The notes below the pieces were generated by a model. That model was not told the DNA's origin. It made no database searches and saw nothing but the letters and a program-made list of their open reading frames with translations. A stretch of 64,000 bases of DNA from positions 186,001 to 250,000 of the forward strand of contig NZ_PXZL01000003.1 in assembly GCF_003013405.1 (NCBI RefSeq), written 5' to 3'. Position 1 is the stretch's first letter, and each line of letters starts with the position of its first letter. The stretch is from Brevibacillus formosus. GTDB taxonomy: Bacteria; Bacillota; Bacilli; Brevibacillales; Brevibacillaceae. The position numbers and the translations under genes were made by a program. This document shows, piece by piece, positions 48,292-57,087 of the stretch.

Positions 48292-48876
48292 TTACACACT
48301 AGGCTCAATAAATTCAATACCAAGGTCGATGATTCGCTCATCTCCCATAAGGGAAACAAGCACTTTTACCCTTCTCCTGTGCTTATCGATTTTTTTAATA
48401 ATACCTTCCATTCCTTTTAATGGGCCTGATTCTACATAAACTTTAAAGTCTTGCGTGTATACTTGGGAAAAATCGATCTGCTCATCATTATTCAGAAGTT
48501 TAAGAATAATCGACATTTCTTCTTCGGGAATCTTTTTAAAATAATGCGCTTCTTCATATTTTTGATTCCCATGACAGTTTTGGGGGAAAAGGGTACTATC
48601 GTATGTTAGGTCGATTTTATTTAGATAGTTTAGTATGCGGATGATTTTTGAATGCCGTTTAATGGAGTAGTATGTTGAAAAATTCATTTCTGTTTTTACA
48701 AAAATATATCCAGGGAACAAATTCTTCTCGACGCGCAGAAGTTCACCGTTTTTTTTCTCAGGGACGATTCGTTTTGGAGCGATTGAGTACAAAGTTTCTT
48801 TATCAAAGGATTTATTCAGCCAATCTTTTACAGAATGCTCATTACCCGATTTAACAAAGAGAACATACCAGTTCAT
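48292..48876 (-). CDS. loaP: LoaP-like NusG paralog, transcription antiterminator
   Basis: Protein of 194 residues, ATG at 48876 with AAAGGAG about 11 bases upstream. It begins MNWYVLFVKSGNEHSVKDWL, as in NusG N-terminal domains, has the FPGYIFVK motif of the NGN fold, and ends in a KOW-type domain with GPLKGMEGIIKKID. Cellular NusG is encoded with secE and ribosomal protein genes, which are absent here. NusG paralogs next to long PKS/NRPS operons in Bacillales are LoaP, which lets RNA polymerase read through terminators in such operons. Its target operon is most likely the 46-kb one here. The LoaP recognition hairpin would be in the operon leader, outside the window. Symbol by analogy. Confidence 0.85.
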   Translation of the reverse strand: MNWYVLFVKSGNEHSVKDWLNKSFDKETLYSIAPKRIVPEKKNGELLRVEKNLFPGYIFVKTEMNFSTYYSIKRHSKIIRILNYLNKIDLTYDSTLFPQNCHGNQKYEEAHYFKKIPEEEMSIILKLLNNDEQIDFSQVYTQDFKVYVESGPLKGMEGIIKKIDKHRRRVKVLVSLMGDERIIDLGIEFIEPSV

Positions 48877-49457
48877 AGAGGAAATGACTCCTTTTCGAGA
48901 TGTTTCTCAGATAATTGGTAGTAACAGTAGCCCTAGAATTAAATGCTCAACAGTACTTGAGTCATGTAAAACGTTGTCGTGTAACAATTATTGAGACCCT
49001 CTACTCTGAATCCCTTGAACGGAACTTTTTCAAGTCCTTTAACTTAAAAAGATAATAGGCTTATTTGATTGTAATACACATTAATTAAAAAAATTATCAT
49101 TTTTTATATTTATTACCACCACCATGGTAACCCCCACACTCGCTTATCGTCAAGTTCATTCTCGCATTTCAGTTAAGGTTCAATTGCTGTCGAATTATAA
49201 AGGAAAAGCTGTCCTGCTAGTAAATTCCATGCCTGCCCAAATTGTTCAGCACTTTCGTAATGGTGGGCTCTGCTACGTTACCATGAGCTTGTATACGAAG
49301 TATTGTATTCGGAAACAAAAAACGTGAAGGACTTGTTTACATGAGAAGGACAGTTCGTTTATGAATCTTGTAATCTTTATAGCCTACTAAACCCCAGCTG
49401 TACACAGAAACAAGGTACCAGTACTTAAATGGGTTACTTGTATAGAACACCCGGCAA
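48877..49457. other. gene-free stretch upstream of the LoaP-like gene
   Basis: About 580 bases, AT-rich especially at 49030-49115. It should hold the promoter of the minus-strand LoaP-like/Sfp unit, but I could not find a convincing -35/-10 pair. A 67-codon open frame at 49124-49327 has no ribosome binding site and no recognisable sequence, so I do not call it. Confidence 0.5.
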
Positions 49458-50302
49458 TTGGGTCAGATGAGTAAGTTACGAACACATCAACAAATGCAAG
49501 CTACAATTACAAGTTATCGAAAAGATGTAATGCATTTTGAAGAGTTCCTCTGTGAAATAAGTATGAATTGTAGTTTATTAAATGGGAAGATCCACCTCAT
49601 ACAAAAATGGATAAAAAAGCAGCATAAAGAAGATGTAGCATATTCCACCATAAAGAGGCGAATCACATCCTTTCACCAATTCTCGAGATTAATCAGCTCA
49701 AGCATGCATATCAATATGCAAATGAATTAGAAGAGGACGAAGCTCATATTAGACCAACCATAAAGCTCCTTATTTTATCAGGCCTTCGGAATCATGCACT
49801 TACGAACTTGAAAGTAAATAAACATCAATTAAAAGCAGAAGACAAACTGTTATAAGGATTAGGTGGACTTCCGTTAATTGACAAGGCGTTAAACCGTATT
49901 ACGAATCGCTTGTCGTCCGTTTTACAATTAAGCGGGGATGAGAAGATTACGCCTCATGGTTTTCGTGCAACAATTAGTACTCTTCTTTCCGACAGAGGGA
50001 TCGACCTTAACTCCATTCGATTTTTGCTTGGACACTCAGAAAAAGATAACCTTCATTTTTACATCCGACGTTACGGAAGACATATCCAAGTCCTTCGTCG
50101 TGAGTTAACACGCCTCGAAGAAGGACTTTCCCAAAAGGGCGATGAGGTGATAGTTTGGAAACCAGACTTTAAAGAATCGTCAAAGCGGGAAACTGATACG
50201 TCGCAATCTCCGATCATTCCAAAAGAAACATTGATACAATTGCTCCAAACTCATCCAGACGTTGCAGCTATGATCCTACAAAAAGGATTGGTTCAGCTGT
50301 AG
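49458..50302 (+). pseudogene. broken tyrosine recombinase (degraded integrase)
   Basis: The remains of one integrase are spread over two frames. Residues from 49458-49730 look like the N-terminal SAM-like core-binding domain (TITSYRKDVMHFEEFL). After a frame change near 49730, the catalytic domain continues with LLILSGLRNHALTNLKV (first catalytic Arg), meets an in-frame TAA at 49853-49855, and resumes with ITPHGFRATISTLL (HxxR), LGHS and the Tyr region. The catalytic part between is too short, so part has been deleted. It is non-functional and marks old site-specific recombination at the border of the biosynthetic locus. Confidence 0.8.
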
Positions 50303-50712
50303 GGAGGAGTAGTGATACAAAACCCTATTGTCGTCCTGGATTCATAACAAACATACCATGACAAAAGCACAGGTTTTATTAATCGGTAACAAAACCATTG
50401 TAGTAAGAGAGGGTTAAGAGAGGGAGGTTCAAAACAAACTAAAGAGCCATAAGGTAATTGAGAATACAGTGTGTGAAGGAAAGAATATGTAGAAGAGGAA
50501 TTATGGAAAAGCCAACAAAAACAATCGTCTGAAAATTCGGTTTTGATTAAAGCTCGATCAAAAAAATCTAAAATTTTAATAAGATTAAATCTAGTTCATA
50601 AAATTGCTATTTCATGAACTGAAAGCAAAAATGATAAACCTCCTCTATATTGAGATACCGACTTTTAGAGGGGAGGTTTATTCCTTTAAAAAATCAAATC
50701 GCAAAGATTGAA
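50303..50712. other. AT-rich spacer between two recombinase remnants
   Basis: About 410 bases with no gene. It contains an imperfect inverted repeat around AGTTCAT (50593) and ATGAACT (50614) and the terminator hairpin listed at 50634-50681. Confidence 0.5.
50634..50681 (-). terminator. terminator of the minus-strand recombinase
   Basis: Arms ATAAACCTCC (50634-50643) and GGAGGTTTAT (50672-50681), with further partial pairing inside. Read on the minus strand it follows the recombinase stop and is followed by TCATTTTTG. Confidence 0.65.
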
Positions 50713-51604
50713 TCACTTGTTTTTTTGTTCCAGATCTACATGGGTGTAGATGGACGTAGTTGCTAAACTTTCATGGCCAAGAAGCTCCTGGAGCGTTCGG
50801 ATATCCACTTTGGAAGAAGAATCATCCTGTGAACGTAACAGAAGCGTCGCAAAGGTGTGTCGAAGATGATGAAGCGTAAAACGATGAGGAGGTAAACCTG
50901 CATGTTGAAGAACTTCTTTAAAGATTCGATGCAACCCACGTGGATCTAATTGTCGACCAAGATAATTCGTAAAAACCGGCTCCTTTGGATGCAATCGAAA
51001 AGGTTCTAACTGCTCCCGGTACTTCTGAATCAAAGGTAACACCATCGGATGAAGCGGGAGGACACGCTCTTTATTACCTTTCCCGTAAATCCGAACGGTG
51101 TCCCACTCCAAGTCCAATTGTTCCCACGTCATATCCACCAATTCTTGCCGACGCATGCCGGTTGTTGCAAGGAGTTTGAACATCACATGATTTCGCAGCG
51201 CGAACTTTCTTTTGTCAGCTTCCAGAAACCGAAAAAGCTGTTGCAGCTCGATTAATCTCATATAAACTGGCAGTTTTTTATCTGTTTTTGGTGCTTTGAA
51301 TGCCCACCATAAACTCAACGGTGATCCAATTTTCCTTTGCACAAAACCGACAAAATGATTTTAAGCAAGAAATACGCCTTTGCAGCGTCCTCGGCCGTGT
51401 CTGATGCTCAATCACTTGATCTTGCACGAAACGCCGTATCGTCGAATTATACACGTGCTGCAGCTCAGTTGTTCCGTGAACTTTCTGTAAGAATGCCTCA
51501 AATACTTGTAAATCGTACGCGTAGCTGCGTATCGTATTGACGGATACATTTCGTTCAACCTGCATGTAACTCAAAAATTCATCAATCGCTTGTTTGACCT
51601 GCAA
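50713..51604 (-). pseudogene. XerC/XerD-like tyrosine recombinase split by one frameshift
   Basis: On the minus strand the gene starts at TTG 51604 (AGGAGG ten bases upstream) with a normal core-binding domain (QVKQAIDEFLSYMQVERNVS). It runs to about 51285 in one frame and continues to 50713 in another. The join is near 51283-51295: FMVGIQS in the first frame should lead into PKTDKKLPVYM in the second, so one extra base in the AGCACCAAAAAC stretch explains the break. The catalytic residues are otherwise complete: TTGMRRQEL (Arg), LHHLRHTFATLLL (HxxR), LLGHESLATTSIYTHVD (His, Tyr). It is a recent pseudogene or a sequencing error; at about 297 residues the repaired protein has normal length. 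Confidence 0.82.
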
Positions 51605-51710
51605 AATGGATCGTCCTCCTAAAAATTGATTATACGGACGCAACCTACCTTTATGGACTGTCCATGGAACTTATTTGAACGGGCCCGAAACTTATCCGGA
51701 CGCACCCGAC

Positions 51711-51749
51711 GATTATCAGGAACCTATAACTTACATATTCCTGATAATC
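51711..51749. repeat. perfect 12-bp inverted repeat, possible recombinase or regulator site
   Basis: GATTATCAGGAA (51711-51722) and TTCCTGATAATC (51738-51749), separated by 15 bases. It lies about 110 bases upstream of the minus-strand recombinase start, among short direct motifs. The spacer is longer than the 6-8 bases of a typical crossover core, so it may be a protein-binding site and not the crossover itself. Confidence 0.55.
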
Positions 51750-51802
51750 TAGATCATCGGAACTTAGAATCTTTAGTTATTGTCCCACTTGCTCTTTTTA
51801 TC

Positions 51803-51842
<40 letters not shown>

Positions 51843-52173
51843 AGAATTTCTAAGAGGGGTACTCACCTATGCCACAAACTTGTTCGTACATGGATCTAAT
51901 TGAATGATCCTGAAAAATATATAGCTTTTTCCCATCTATCACTGCCATATAACATACATAGATGCACCCAAACTTGCTCATAAAAACCTAATTAGTAATC
52001 CAGAACCATTCCAGTAAGTTTGTCAGTTTAACTGCAAGACATTAACAAGCAGCAACAGATTGTTGTCTGAACCATCCATCATCTAATAAGGCCAATCAGA
52101 CATTTATCAACGATCTACATAAGTCACTTGAGTTTCATCAAAATAAAAAAATTCATTTTAAATAAAAAACACC

Positions 52174-52208
52174 ATTTACATTTATTGTAAATTCATTTAT
52201 ATTATAAT
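52174..52208 (+). promoter_or_regulatory. promoter/operator region of the 37-codon gene
   Basis: TATAAT at 52203-52208 sits 38 bases before the ATG. Just upstream a palindrome ATTTACA (52174-52180)/TGTAAAT (52186-52192) overlaps where the -35 would be; no good -35 is seen. This arrangement suggests a regulated promoter, with the regulator unknown. Confidence 0.45.
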
Positions 52209-52246
52209 TAAGATCACTATAACTAAAAACGCCCGGAGGTCCCCAA

Positions 52247-52360
52247 ATGACCAAAGTAATCCCAAAATCCAAAACGATCACCACTACACCGAAAAAAAGA
52301 TCGTACGAAAATACTTTGAATAACTTGGCGCAATACCTCGAACGAAATAAGAAAAAATAA
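52247..52360 (+). CDS. small basic protein of 37 residues, unknown
   Basis: I do not recognise this gene. It has a good start: ATG at 52247 with GGAGG seven bases upstream and a TATAAT box further up. The protein begins MTKVIPKSKTITTTPKKRSY and ends in ERNKKK. It is rich in Lys, Arg and Thr, with a short predicted amphipathic helix (ENTLNNLAQYLERN) in the second half. No signal peptide or membrane segment is seen. A hairpin 10 bases after the stop may terminate it. It is isolated between recombinase remnants and a convergent DUF4241 gene. The Shine-Dalgarno and promoter make it likely to be real; function is unknown. Confidence 0.6.
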   Translation: MTKVIPKSKTITTTPKKRSYENTLNNLAQYLERNKKK

Positions 52361-52369
52361 CCAATAAAA

Positions 52370-52391
52370 AGAGTGCCACTGGAGGCACTCT
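52370..52391 (-). terminator. terminator of the DUF4241 gene
   Basis: Arms AGAGTGCC (52370-52377) and GGCACTCT (52384-52391) with a six-base loop. On the minus strand TTTTTATT follows the hairpin. On the + strand there is no T-run, so any effect on the small gene is weaker. Confidence 0.75.
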
Positions 52392-52445
52392 ACTTTGGCG
52401 TCTATAAGCTTTTCTTCTCTCTCCCTTGCCCATTTCCCCCGACTA

Positions 52446-53135
52446 CTACTCTTTTGCGCTTCCCATCCAATCCAACAAGTAAAAATCTGTTACCAAACGG
52501 GCGATCTGTCCTTCAGCATCATAACCGATATAGCTCGCGTAGCTGCCGTCTCCCCACCCTGTTGAAAACATGGCAACATTACAGCCGTCCACTAAGTCTA
52601 TTAGCCCCCAGCTCCGTGTGTGTTTATACGTTTGATCCATTTTCTTTGTCAACGTCTCATAGAACATCTCGTCCTTCTCCATTTCTCGTTCCAAAAGCGT
52701 GCAAGCTTCTGCATCCATGAACGAGCCTGTACCCGCATCCACACCGTAGCCAAAAAATTCACCTTCGCCAAGCTGTGACACATCTGACTCCGGCCAAACA
52801 GCCATTTTCCAAGACACGACAGGTTTATCTGAGAAGACAATTCTCGCCAATGCTATCCGTTCATCTGGCTCCAGAGGGTCATCCGATTGCTCATCCTTTG
52901 ACAGGGATTGAACTTGCGCGATAGCGAGCTGTACGGAGAAGCTCCCCTTTGGGAAAACCTCCACAAACGGTTCCGTCTCAAACATGACAAACGGATCATT
53001 TGCCACGATTTTTCCTGTATTCACCTGAAGCTCGCCCATATCTTGGCGGAACAACCGATATAAATAGCCATCCTGTTCTATCGTATACCCTTCGTCAAAT
53101 GCCGTTTCAAAAAAGGCAGGGCAATTATGTTTCAT
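52446..53135 (-). CDS. DUF4241-family protein
   Basis: Protein of 229 residues. The ATG at 53135 is chosen because AAAGGGG lies eight bases upstream; an in-frame ATG at 53156 lacks a site. The sequence has the features of DUF4241 proteins: acidic composition, a central VVSWKMAVWPESD segment, GYGVDAGTGSFMD, and near the C-terminus FSTGWGDGSYASYIGYD. No signal peptide or membrane segment is present. The family's function is not known to me; members occur singly in many Bacillales and also near toxin-immunity type loci. It is a single-gene unit between its own terminator and that of deoD. Confidence 0.75.
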   Translation of the reverse strand: MKHNCPAFFETAFDEGYTIEQDGYLYRLFRQDMGELQVNTGKIVANDPFVMFETEPFVEVFPKGSFSVQLAIAQVQSLSKDEQSDDPLEPDERIALARIVFSDKPVVSWKMAVWPESDVSQLGEGEFFGYGVDAGTGSFMDAEACTLLEREMEKDEMFYETLTKKMDQTYKHTRSWGLIDLVDGCNVAMFSTGWGDGSYASYIGYDAEGQIARLVTDFYLLDWMGSAKE

Positions 53136-53168
53136 GAGTTCATCCCCTTTATCCATTCTCTACATAAA

Positions 53169-53198
53169 ATCCCACTGACGATAGTTTGCCAGTGGGAT
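53169..53198 (-). terminator. terminator of deoD
   Basis: Arms ATCCCACTG (53169-53177) and CAGTGGGAT (53190-53198), nine perfect pairs; on the minus strand TTTTATG follows, directly after the deoD stop. Confidence 0.85.
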
Positions 53199-53215
53199 GT
53201 CGTCTGCATGCTAAT

Positions 53216-53923
53216 TTACTTGATCAGAGCTGCGTCCAGCGCCACTTCAATCATTTCATTGAAGGTCGTTTGGCGTTCGTCAGCGGAAGTTTCTTCACCG
53301 GTTAGAATGTGATCACTCACGGTAAGGATAGACAATGCATTGCGTTTGTACTTTGCAGCCAATGTGTACAGCGCGGAAGATTCCATTTCAACAGCAAGCA
53401 CTTGATAGGAAGCCAATTTTTTGTACAAATCGAAGTTCTCGCGATAGAAGCTGTCGCTTGTAAAGATATTCCCTACTTTGACAGACAGATTGCGCTCTGT
53501 CGCTACTTGATACGCTTTGTGCAGCAAATCAAAGTTAGCAGTAGGAGCAAAATCAACTTGGTTAAACAGGAGACGATTCGTTTGGGAATCGGAGGATGCG
53601 CTCATGGCGATAATCACGTCACGTACTTTGATGTCTTCCTGGATCGCGCCGCAAGTGCCTACGCGGATCAGGTTTTGAACACCATAAGATTGCATGAGCT
53701 CATTGACGTAGATCGAGATAGAAGGAACTCCCATGCCCGTTCCTTGTACAGAAACGCGCTTACCTTTGTATGTACCTGTGAAGCCGAGCATGCCACGCAC
53801 GTTGTTGTAGCACTCTGCTCCTTCGAGGAATGTTTCAGCAATGTATTTGGCCCGTAGCGGATCGCCCGGCAGCAGGATGGTTTCAGCAATTTGACCTTGC
53901 TGCGCTCCAATATGGATACTCAT
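53216..53923 (-). CDS. deoD: purine nucleoside phosphorylase, DeoD type
   Basis: Protein of 235 residues, the usual DeoD length; ATG at 53923 with AAAGGAG ten bases upstream. It begins [30 protein letters not shown], shows the phosphate-binding GTGMGVPS and RVGTCGAIQ segments, the substrate-site EMESSALY, and SDHILTGEE near the C-terminus (the catalytic Asp is in SDH). The enzyme splits purine (deoxy)nucleosides with phosphate in nucleoside salvage and acts as a cytosolic hexamer in this family. It is a single-gene unit here, with no link to the biosynthetic locus. Function is well supported by full-length similarity. Confidence 0.95.
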   Translation of the reverse strand: MSIHIGAQQGQIAETILLPGDPLRAKYIAETFLEGAECYNNVRGMLGFTGTYKGKRVSVQGTGMGVPSISIYVNELMQSYGVQNLIRVGTCGAIQEDIKVRDVIIAMSASSDSQTNRLLFNQVDFAPTANFDLLHKAYQVATERNLSVKVGNIFTSDSFYRENFDLYKKLASYQVLAVEMESSALYTLAAKYKRNALSILTVSDHILTGEETSADERQTTFNEMIEVALDAALIK

Positions 53924-54114
53924 AATCTGTTTGCTCCTTTATCAAGAAAAAATGACCTACTTGCCTATCGTACTACAAAAACCGAACAATGCAAAGTCAA
54001 GAGATCAAATGATTCCAGCTGCTTTTGATGGCGCGTTTGCACGAGACTTTTGAAAATAACGAATAAGCGATACCCACGGAAGGCATCGCCTCGTCAACGG
54101 TTTCATTCATTCAT

Positions 54115-54888
54115 TCATTTAAGGGACATCACGTAATCCATTGCTTCCAAGTGATCTCCCAGAATCGTCTGCTTAACGCTCGGTTTATTCTTTCTTTGTG
54201 GCACTCTTTTTCTCGTAAGCTTTGCTGATGCAATGGAATGAGATGGTACGACACGCAATTGATTGTGCAGAGCAATGGCGTGCGCAACGGCAGGTACGAC
54301 CAAATGTTGAACGCCGATAACAGAGGCAGCCTGTCGCGTCATGGCAAAAGGTAAATCGTACATCGAGGAAGTTCCTAGTTCATGTCGTGAAACCAAGTTA
54401 TTGAGAAATGTCTTCGCTAGCAAAATGGTATCCGGTTCCATTGAAGCTTGTCGAAGTGTTGTCATGCTCTTTCTCAAGGCGATGTCTGCTCCTCGGTAAC
54501 AACTTCTGACAAAGGACTGCATGTCATTTGCAGCTACAACGTGATCCGCATCGAGAAACAACCACACATCTCCTGTAGCCTCCTTGGCACCAATTGCTCT
54601 CCATACATCATCCCCGAGAGGAAACGGATACACAAGCGCTGTGAGTGGACAAGAGGAATGCGTGAGTATCTTTTTCGCTGATTGATCCGGGCAGCCATCT
54701 ACAACGAGCACGATTTCCATGGGCCGGAGCTTCTCAATTTGTTTGAGTACTTTTTTGATCGTCTGCTCATAGTGAACAGAGAGGATGACACTTAATCGAT
54801 TTACATTCTGACATTTTTCCTTGCCATTAATGTGCTCTTCTCTGCGTTTTTTTGTGGGATCTCGCATATTTCGCTTTGCGTTTGCCAC
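54115..54888 (-). CDS. GT2-like glycosyltransferase-family protein, downstream copy
   Basis: Protein of about 257 residues if started at GTG 54888, which follows AAGGAGG by 12 bases; the longer frame to 54912 would put that site inside the gene. A GT-A type N-terminal domain is seen: LSVILSVHYEQ, IVLVVDGCPDQS, and WLFLDADHVV with the metal-binding DxD (DAD). A second half with MYDLPFAMTRQAASVIG aligns with the neighbouring gene, so the two are paralogs. There is no signal peptide or membrane helix. Donor and acceptor are unknown. It overlaps the end of the upstream copy by about 60 bases in another frame, so the two are co-translated. Confidence 0.7.
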   Translation of the reverse strand: MANAKRNMRDPTKKRREEHINGKEKCQNVNRLSVILSVHYEQTIKKVLKQIEKLRPMEIVLVVDGCPDQSAKKILTHSSCPLTALVYPFPLGDDVWRAIGAKEATGDVWLFLDADHVVAANDMQSFVRSCYRGADIALRKSMTTLRQASMEPDTILLAKTFLNNLVSRHELGTSSMYDLPFAMTRQAASVIGVQHLVVPAVAHAIALHNQLRVVPSHSIASAKLTRKRVPQRKNKPSVKQTILGDHLEAMDYVMSLK

Positions 54889-55702
54889 CCCATCCACCGC
54901 CCTCCTTAACACGCGATTCTAGATGAATGACCGAGCGCAAATGCAAAACGTCCGATGAATGCACCAAGTCGCGGTGTCGTTGTCCATCCTGCTCTGCGCG
55001 TCGCAGTTTCGTACCACCTGTTAGTAACTGGATTGCCTTCGCATGCTCCCAATAAATCGTACGGATGTCTTTTGGCACAATATCACGAGTGCCGGTTGGT
55101 TGCTTCGTTGCGGCAAACGGGGCAATTGATGTCATTTTAAGCCCCGAGACTGACGCTTGAACCAAAGCAACTGCCGGTTTGCATAAGGTCATGGAACCAA
55201 TTGCCTCCAGAGCATTTCTGCTCAAGGCAAAAGGAATATTTTCAAAGGAAGCGGATCCCATTCTTTTTTGACCAAGAAGATAATTCAACAGGCAATAGGC
55301 ACTGCGCGCTGAATGTTTTCCTCTTTTGGATACCCAGTGGTCGGAGTATGTCGTGAGAACGACATCCGATCCCTTTTTGACCAGCGTGACATATTTCTTC
55401 AAGTATAAGAGAGGCATGGCGAGGTGTTCGTCGATAAAAAGTACAACGTCTCCCCTCGCGTGAGCAGAGCCGATCGCTCTTGCCTCATGGCTGTCTGCTT
55501 CCAAACTAGTTGAAATGACTTGTGTTCCCCATTCATCGGACAGGATAGCTTCTTGGGAGCTCACTCCGTTGCACACGACGATTACTTCCGTGTGTGGGTC
55601 TATTCTTTTGACAACAGAGAGCAGTTTCTTCATATTCCTGGCGTTATCACTCATTGGGATGATGACGGACACGGCAGGGCGATCATAGATTCGGTTGTCC
55701 AT
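54827..55702 (-). CDS. GT2-like glycosyltransferase-family protein, upstream copy with altered DxD
   Basis: Protein of 291 residues from ATG 55702 (GAGGGGG six bases upstream); a GTG at 55717 is the alternative. The N-terminus VSVIIPMSDNARNMKKLL and EVIVVCNGVSSQ are GT-A type. The position of the DxD motif reads VVLFIDEHLAM (DEH), so metal binding may be altered. NIPFALSRNALEAIG matches the downstream paralog. The C-terminal 40 residues are very basic (KRKAKYARSHKKTQRR). It is soluble and has no membrane segment. It could be a partner of the other copy or an inactive family member; the substrate is unknown. Confidence 0.7.
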   Translation of the reverse strand: MDNRIYDRPAVSVIIPMSDNARNMKKLLSVVKRIDPHTEVIVVCNGVSSQEAILSDEWGTQVISTSLEADSHEARAIGSAHARGDVVLFIDEHLAMPLLYLKKYVTLVKKGSDVVLTTYSDHWVSKRGKHSARSAYCLLNYLLGQKRMGSASFENIPFALSRNALEAIGSMTLCKPAVALVQASVSGLKMTSIAPFAATKQPTGTRDIVPKDIRTIYWEHAKAIQLLTGGTKLRRAEQDGQRHRDLVHSSDVLHLRSVIHLESRVKEGGGWGGKRKAKYARSHKKTQRRAH

Positions 55703-55817
55703 CTTACTCCCCCTCACCAGAAATAAGTTCTTACACTAATGTACGCTCATTTTCCACGATTGGACACGGCATCTATCCCTCACAACTCAACAAGAGATGA
55801 CCTACTGGGAACATCAA

Positions 55818-55849
55818 AAACAGGACGCGCATAGTGCCACGTCCTGTTT
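55818..55849 (-). terminator. terminator of the D,D-carboxypeptidase gene
   Basis: Ten perfect pairs: AAACAGGACG (55818-55827) and CGTCCTGTTT (55840-55849); on the minus strand the right arm continues into TTTTTG. It lies 17 bases after the stop. Confidence 0.85.
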
Positions 55850-55866
55850 GGATTCTCATTATTGTA

Positions 55867-57087
55867 TTAGTAGAACCGCCGTTGAAGACTGCGCTCGCGA
55901 ATTCGTTTATTCCTCTGTGCACGGGAAATCGTATACACGATTAAGAAAAGGTTCATTCCTAACCAGACAATTAACACGCTATAACGGGCCAGTGGATGTG
56001 CATTGCTACTTTCTGAATCCCCAAACACACTAGCAGGAGCTGGAGCGGGCGGATCATGACGGAGCAACGGATAAGAGACAGCTAGCTTACCAGCCTGGAC
56101 AGACAGGCTCCCGTCTGCTTTTAGCTCTACCAACGGCTCCACACCTTTGGGAACCGTTGCATACAGATCCTCCTTGGCTGTAAAAGTCACAACTGAGTTG
56201 TTGCCAGGAACAGCTACTTCTGAAAAAGAATCACCTTTTTTGGCGATTGGTTTGGTCTCAAATCCTTGAAAGCCAAAGTCCAGTAGCTTTTTTACATCCT
56301 TGTATGCATTTGCACTAGTTGAGGCCTTCATCGTCACAGCGATGAGCTCCAATTCTCCACGTTTGGCGGAGCCTACCAGCGTATGCATCGCCTGATCGGT
56401 GAACCCGTTTTTCATGCCAGTCGCCCCTTCGTATTCGCGCAGGAGCTTGTTATGATTCACTAGTACTGTCTCCCACGTTTGTCCATGCCAAGGCAGCCGC
56501 TTCGTACCGACAATTTCCCTGAAAACAGGGTTTTTCATCGCGTACTGCGAAATTTTGGCCATGTCGGCGACAGTCGTGTAATGATTCGGGTCATGCAGTC
56601 CGTGTGGATTGGCAAAATTCGTTTCGGTGACACCAACTTTTTCTTTCAAATAGGCGTTCAAATCCATTGCAAAACGCTCTGTCGTCTGACTCATATGCTC
56701 AGCAATCGCTGTACCAGCATCGTTACCTGAATTCATGAGCAATCCGTACAACAAATTGCGTAGGGAAATCTGTTCTCCCTCTTCCAAATAGACGCGTGTA
56801 CCTTCTTCACGGCGTGCTTTTTTTGAGACAGTGACAGTGTCATCCAGATTCCCTTTTTCTATCGCGTAAATACCTGTTGCGATTTTCGTAATACTAGCAG
56901 GGTACAATTTCTCATGAGGGTTCTTTTCAAACAAGACTTGTCCCGTTGTAGCATCAATCAGAATGGCTGATTGTCCAGTAAGAGCGTTAGGCTCCAGGCC
57001 TGATGACTCCTCGGCAAAAGCGGAAGGCATGCCTAGGTTGAACAAAACCATCACCACAACGAGTAGGTTCGTTAGTAAAAAGCGCAT
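55867..57087 (-). CDS. D-alanyl-D-alanine carboxypeptidase (low-molecular-weight PBP, DacF/DacB type)
   Basis: Protein of 406 residues with a signal peptide (hydrophobic LLVVVMVLFNLGMPSAFA). The SxxK motif is SITK, SxN is SGN (LLMNSGNDAG), and the third motif is KNG in GMKNGFT where KTG is usual. A C-terminal domain is followed by one membrane helix (LIVWLGMNLFLIVYTI) and a basic tail, so it is anchored outside the cell. It trims the terminal D-Ala of peptidoglycan stem peptides. ATG at 57087 follows AAAGGAT. The KNG variant and transmembrane anchor (in place of the usual amphipathic helix) are the only unusual points. The exact paralog (dacA, dacB, dacF) cannot be fixed from sequence alone. 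Confidence 0.92.
   Translation of the reverse strand: MRFLLTNLLVVVMVLFNLGMPSAFAEESSGLEPNALTGQSAILIDATTGQVLFEKNPHEKLYPASITKIATGIYAIEKGNLDDTVTVSKKARREEGTRVYLEEGEQISLRNLLYGLLMNSGNDAGTAIAEHMSQTTERFAMDLNAYLKEKVGVTETNFANPHGLHDPNHYTTVADMAKISQYAMKNPVFREIVGTKRLPWHGQTWETVLVNHNKLLREYEGATGMKNGFTDQAMHTLVGSAKRGELELIAVTMKASTSANAYKDVKKLLDFGFQGFETKPIAKKGDSFSEVAVPGNNSVVTFTAKEDLYATVPKGVEPLVELKADGSLSVQAGKLAVSYPLLRHDPPAPAPASVFGDSESSNAHPLARYSVLIVWLGMNLFLIVYTISRAQRNKRIRERSLQRRFY

Noticed and set aside
49124..49327. 67-codon open frame in the gap before the recombinase remnant
   Set aside because: No ribosome binding site, no recognisable motif, low-complexity context.
53309..53857. 182-codon + strand frame opposite deoD
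   Set aside because: It is antisense to a well-conserved housekeeping gene and has no start signals.
54101..54118. Short CATT tandem repeat at the 3' end of the GT2-like gene
   Set aside because: Only about four units spanning a stop codon; a simple-sequence run with no sign of function.
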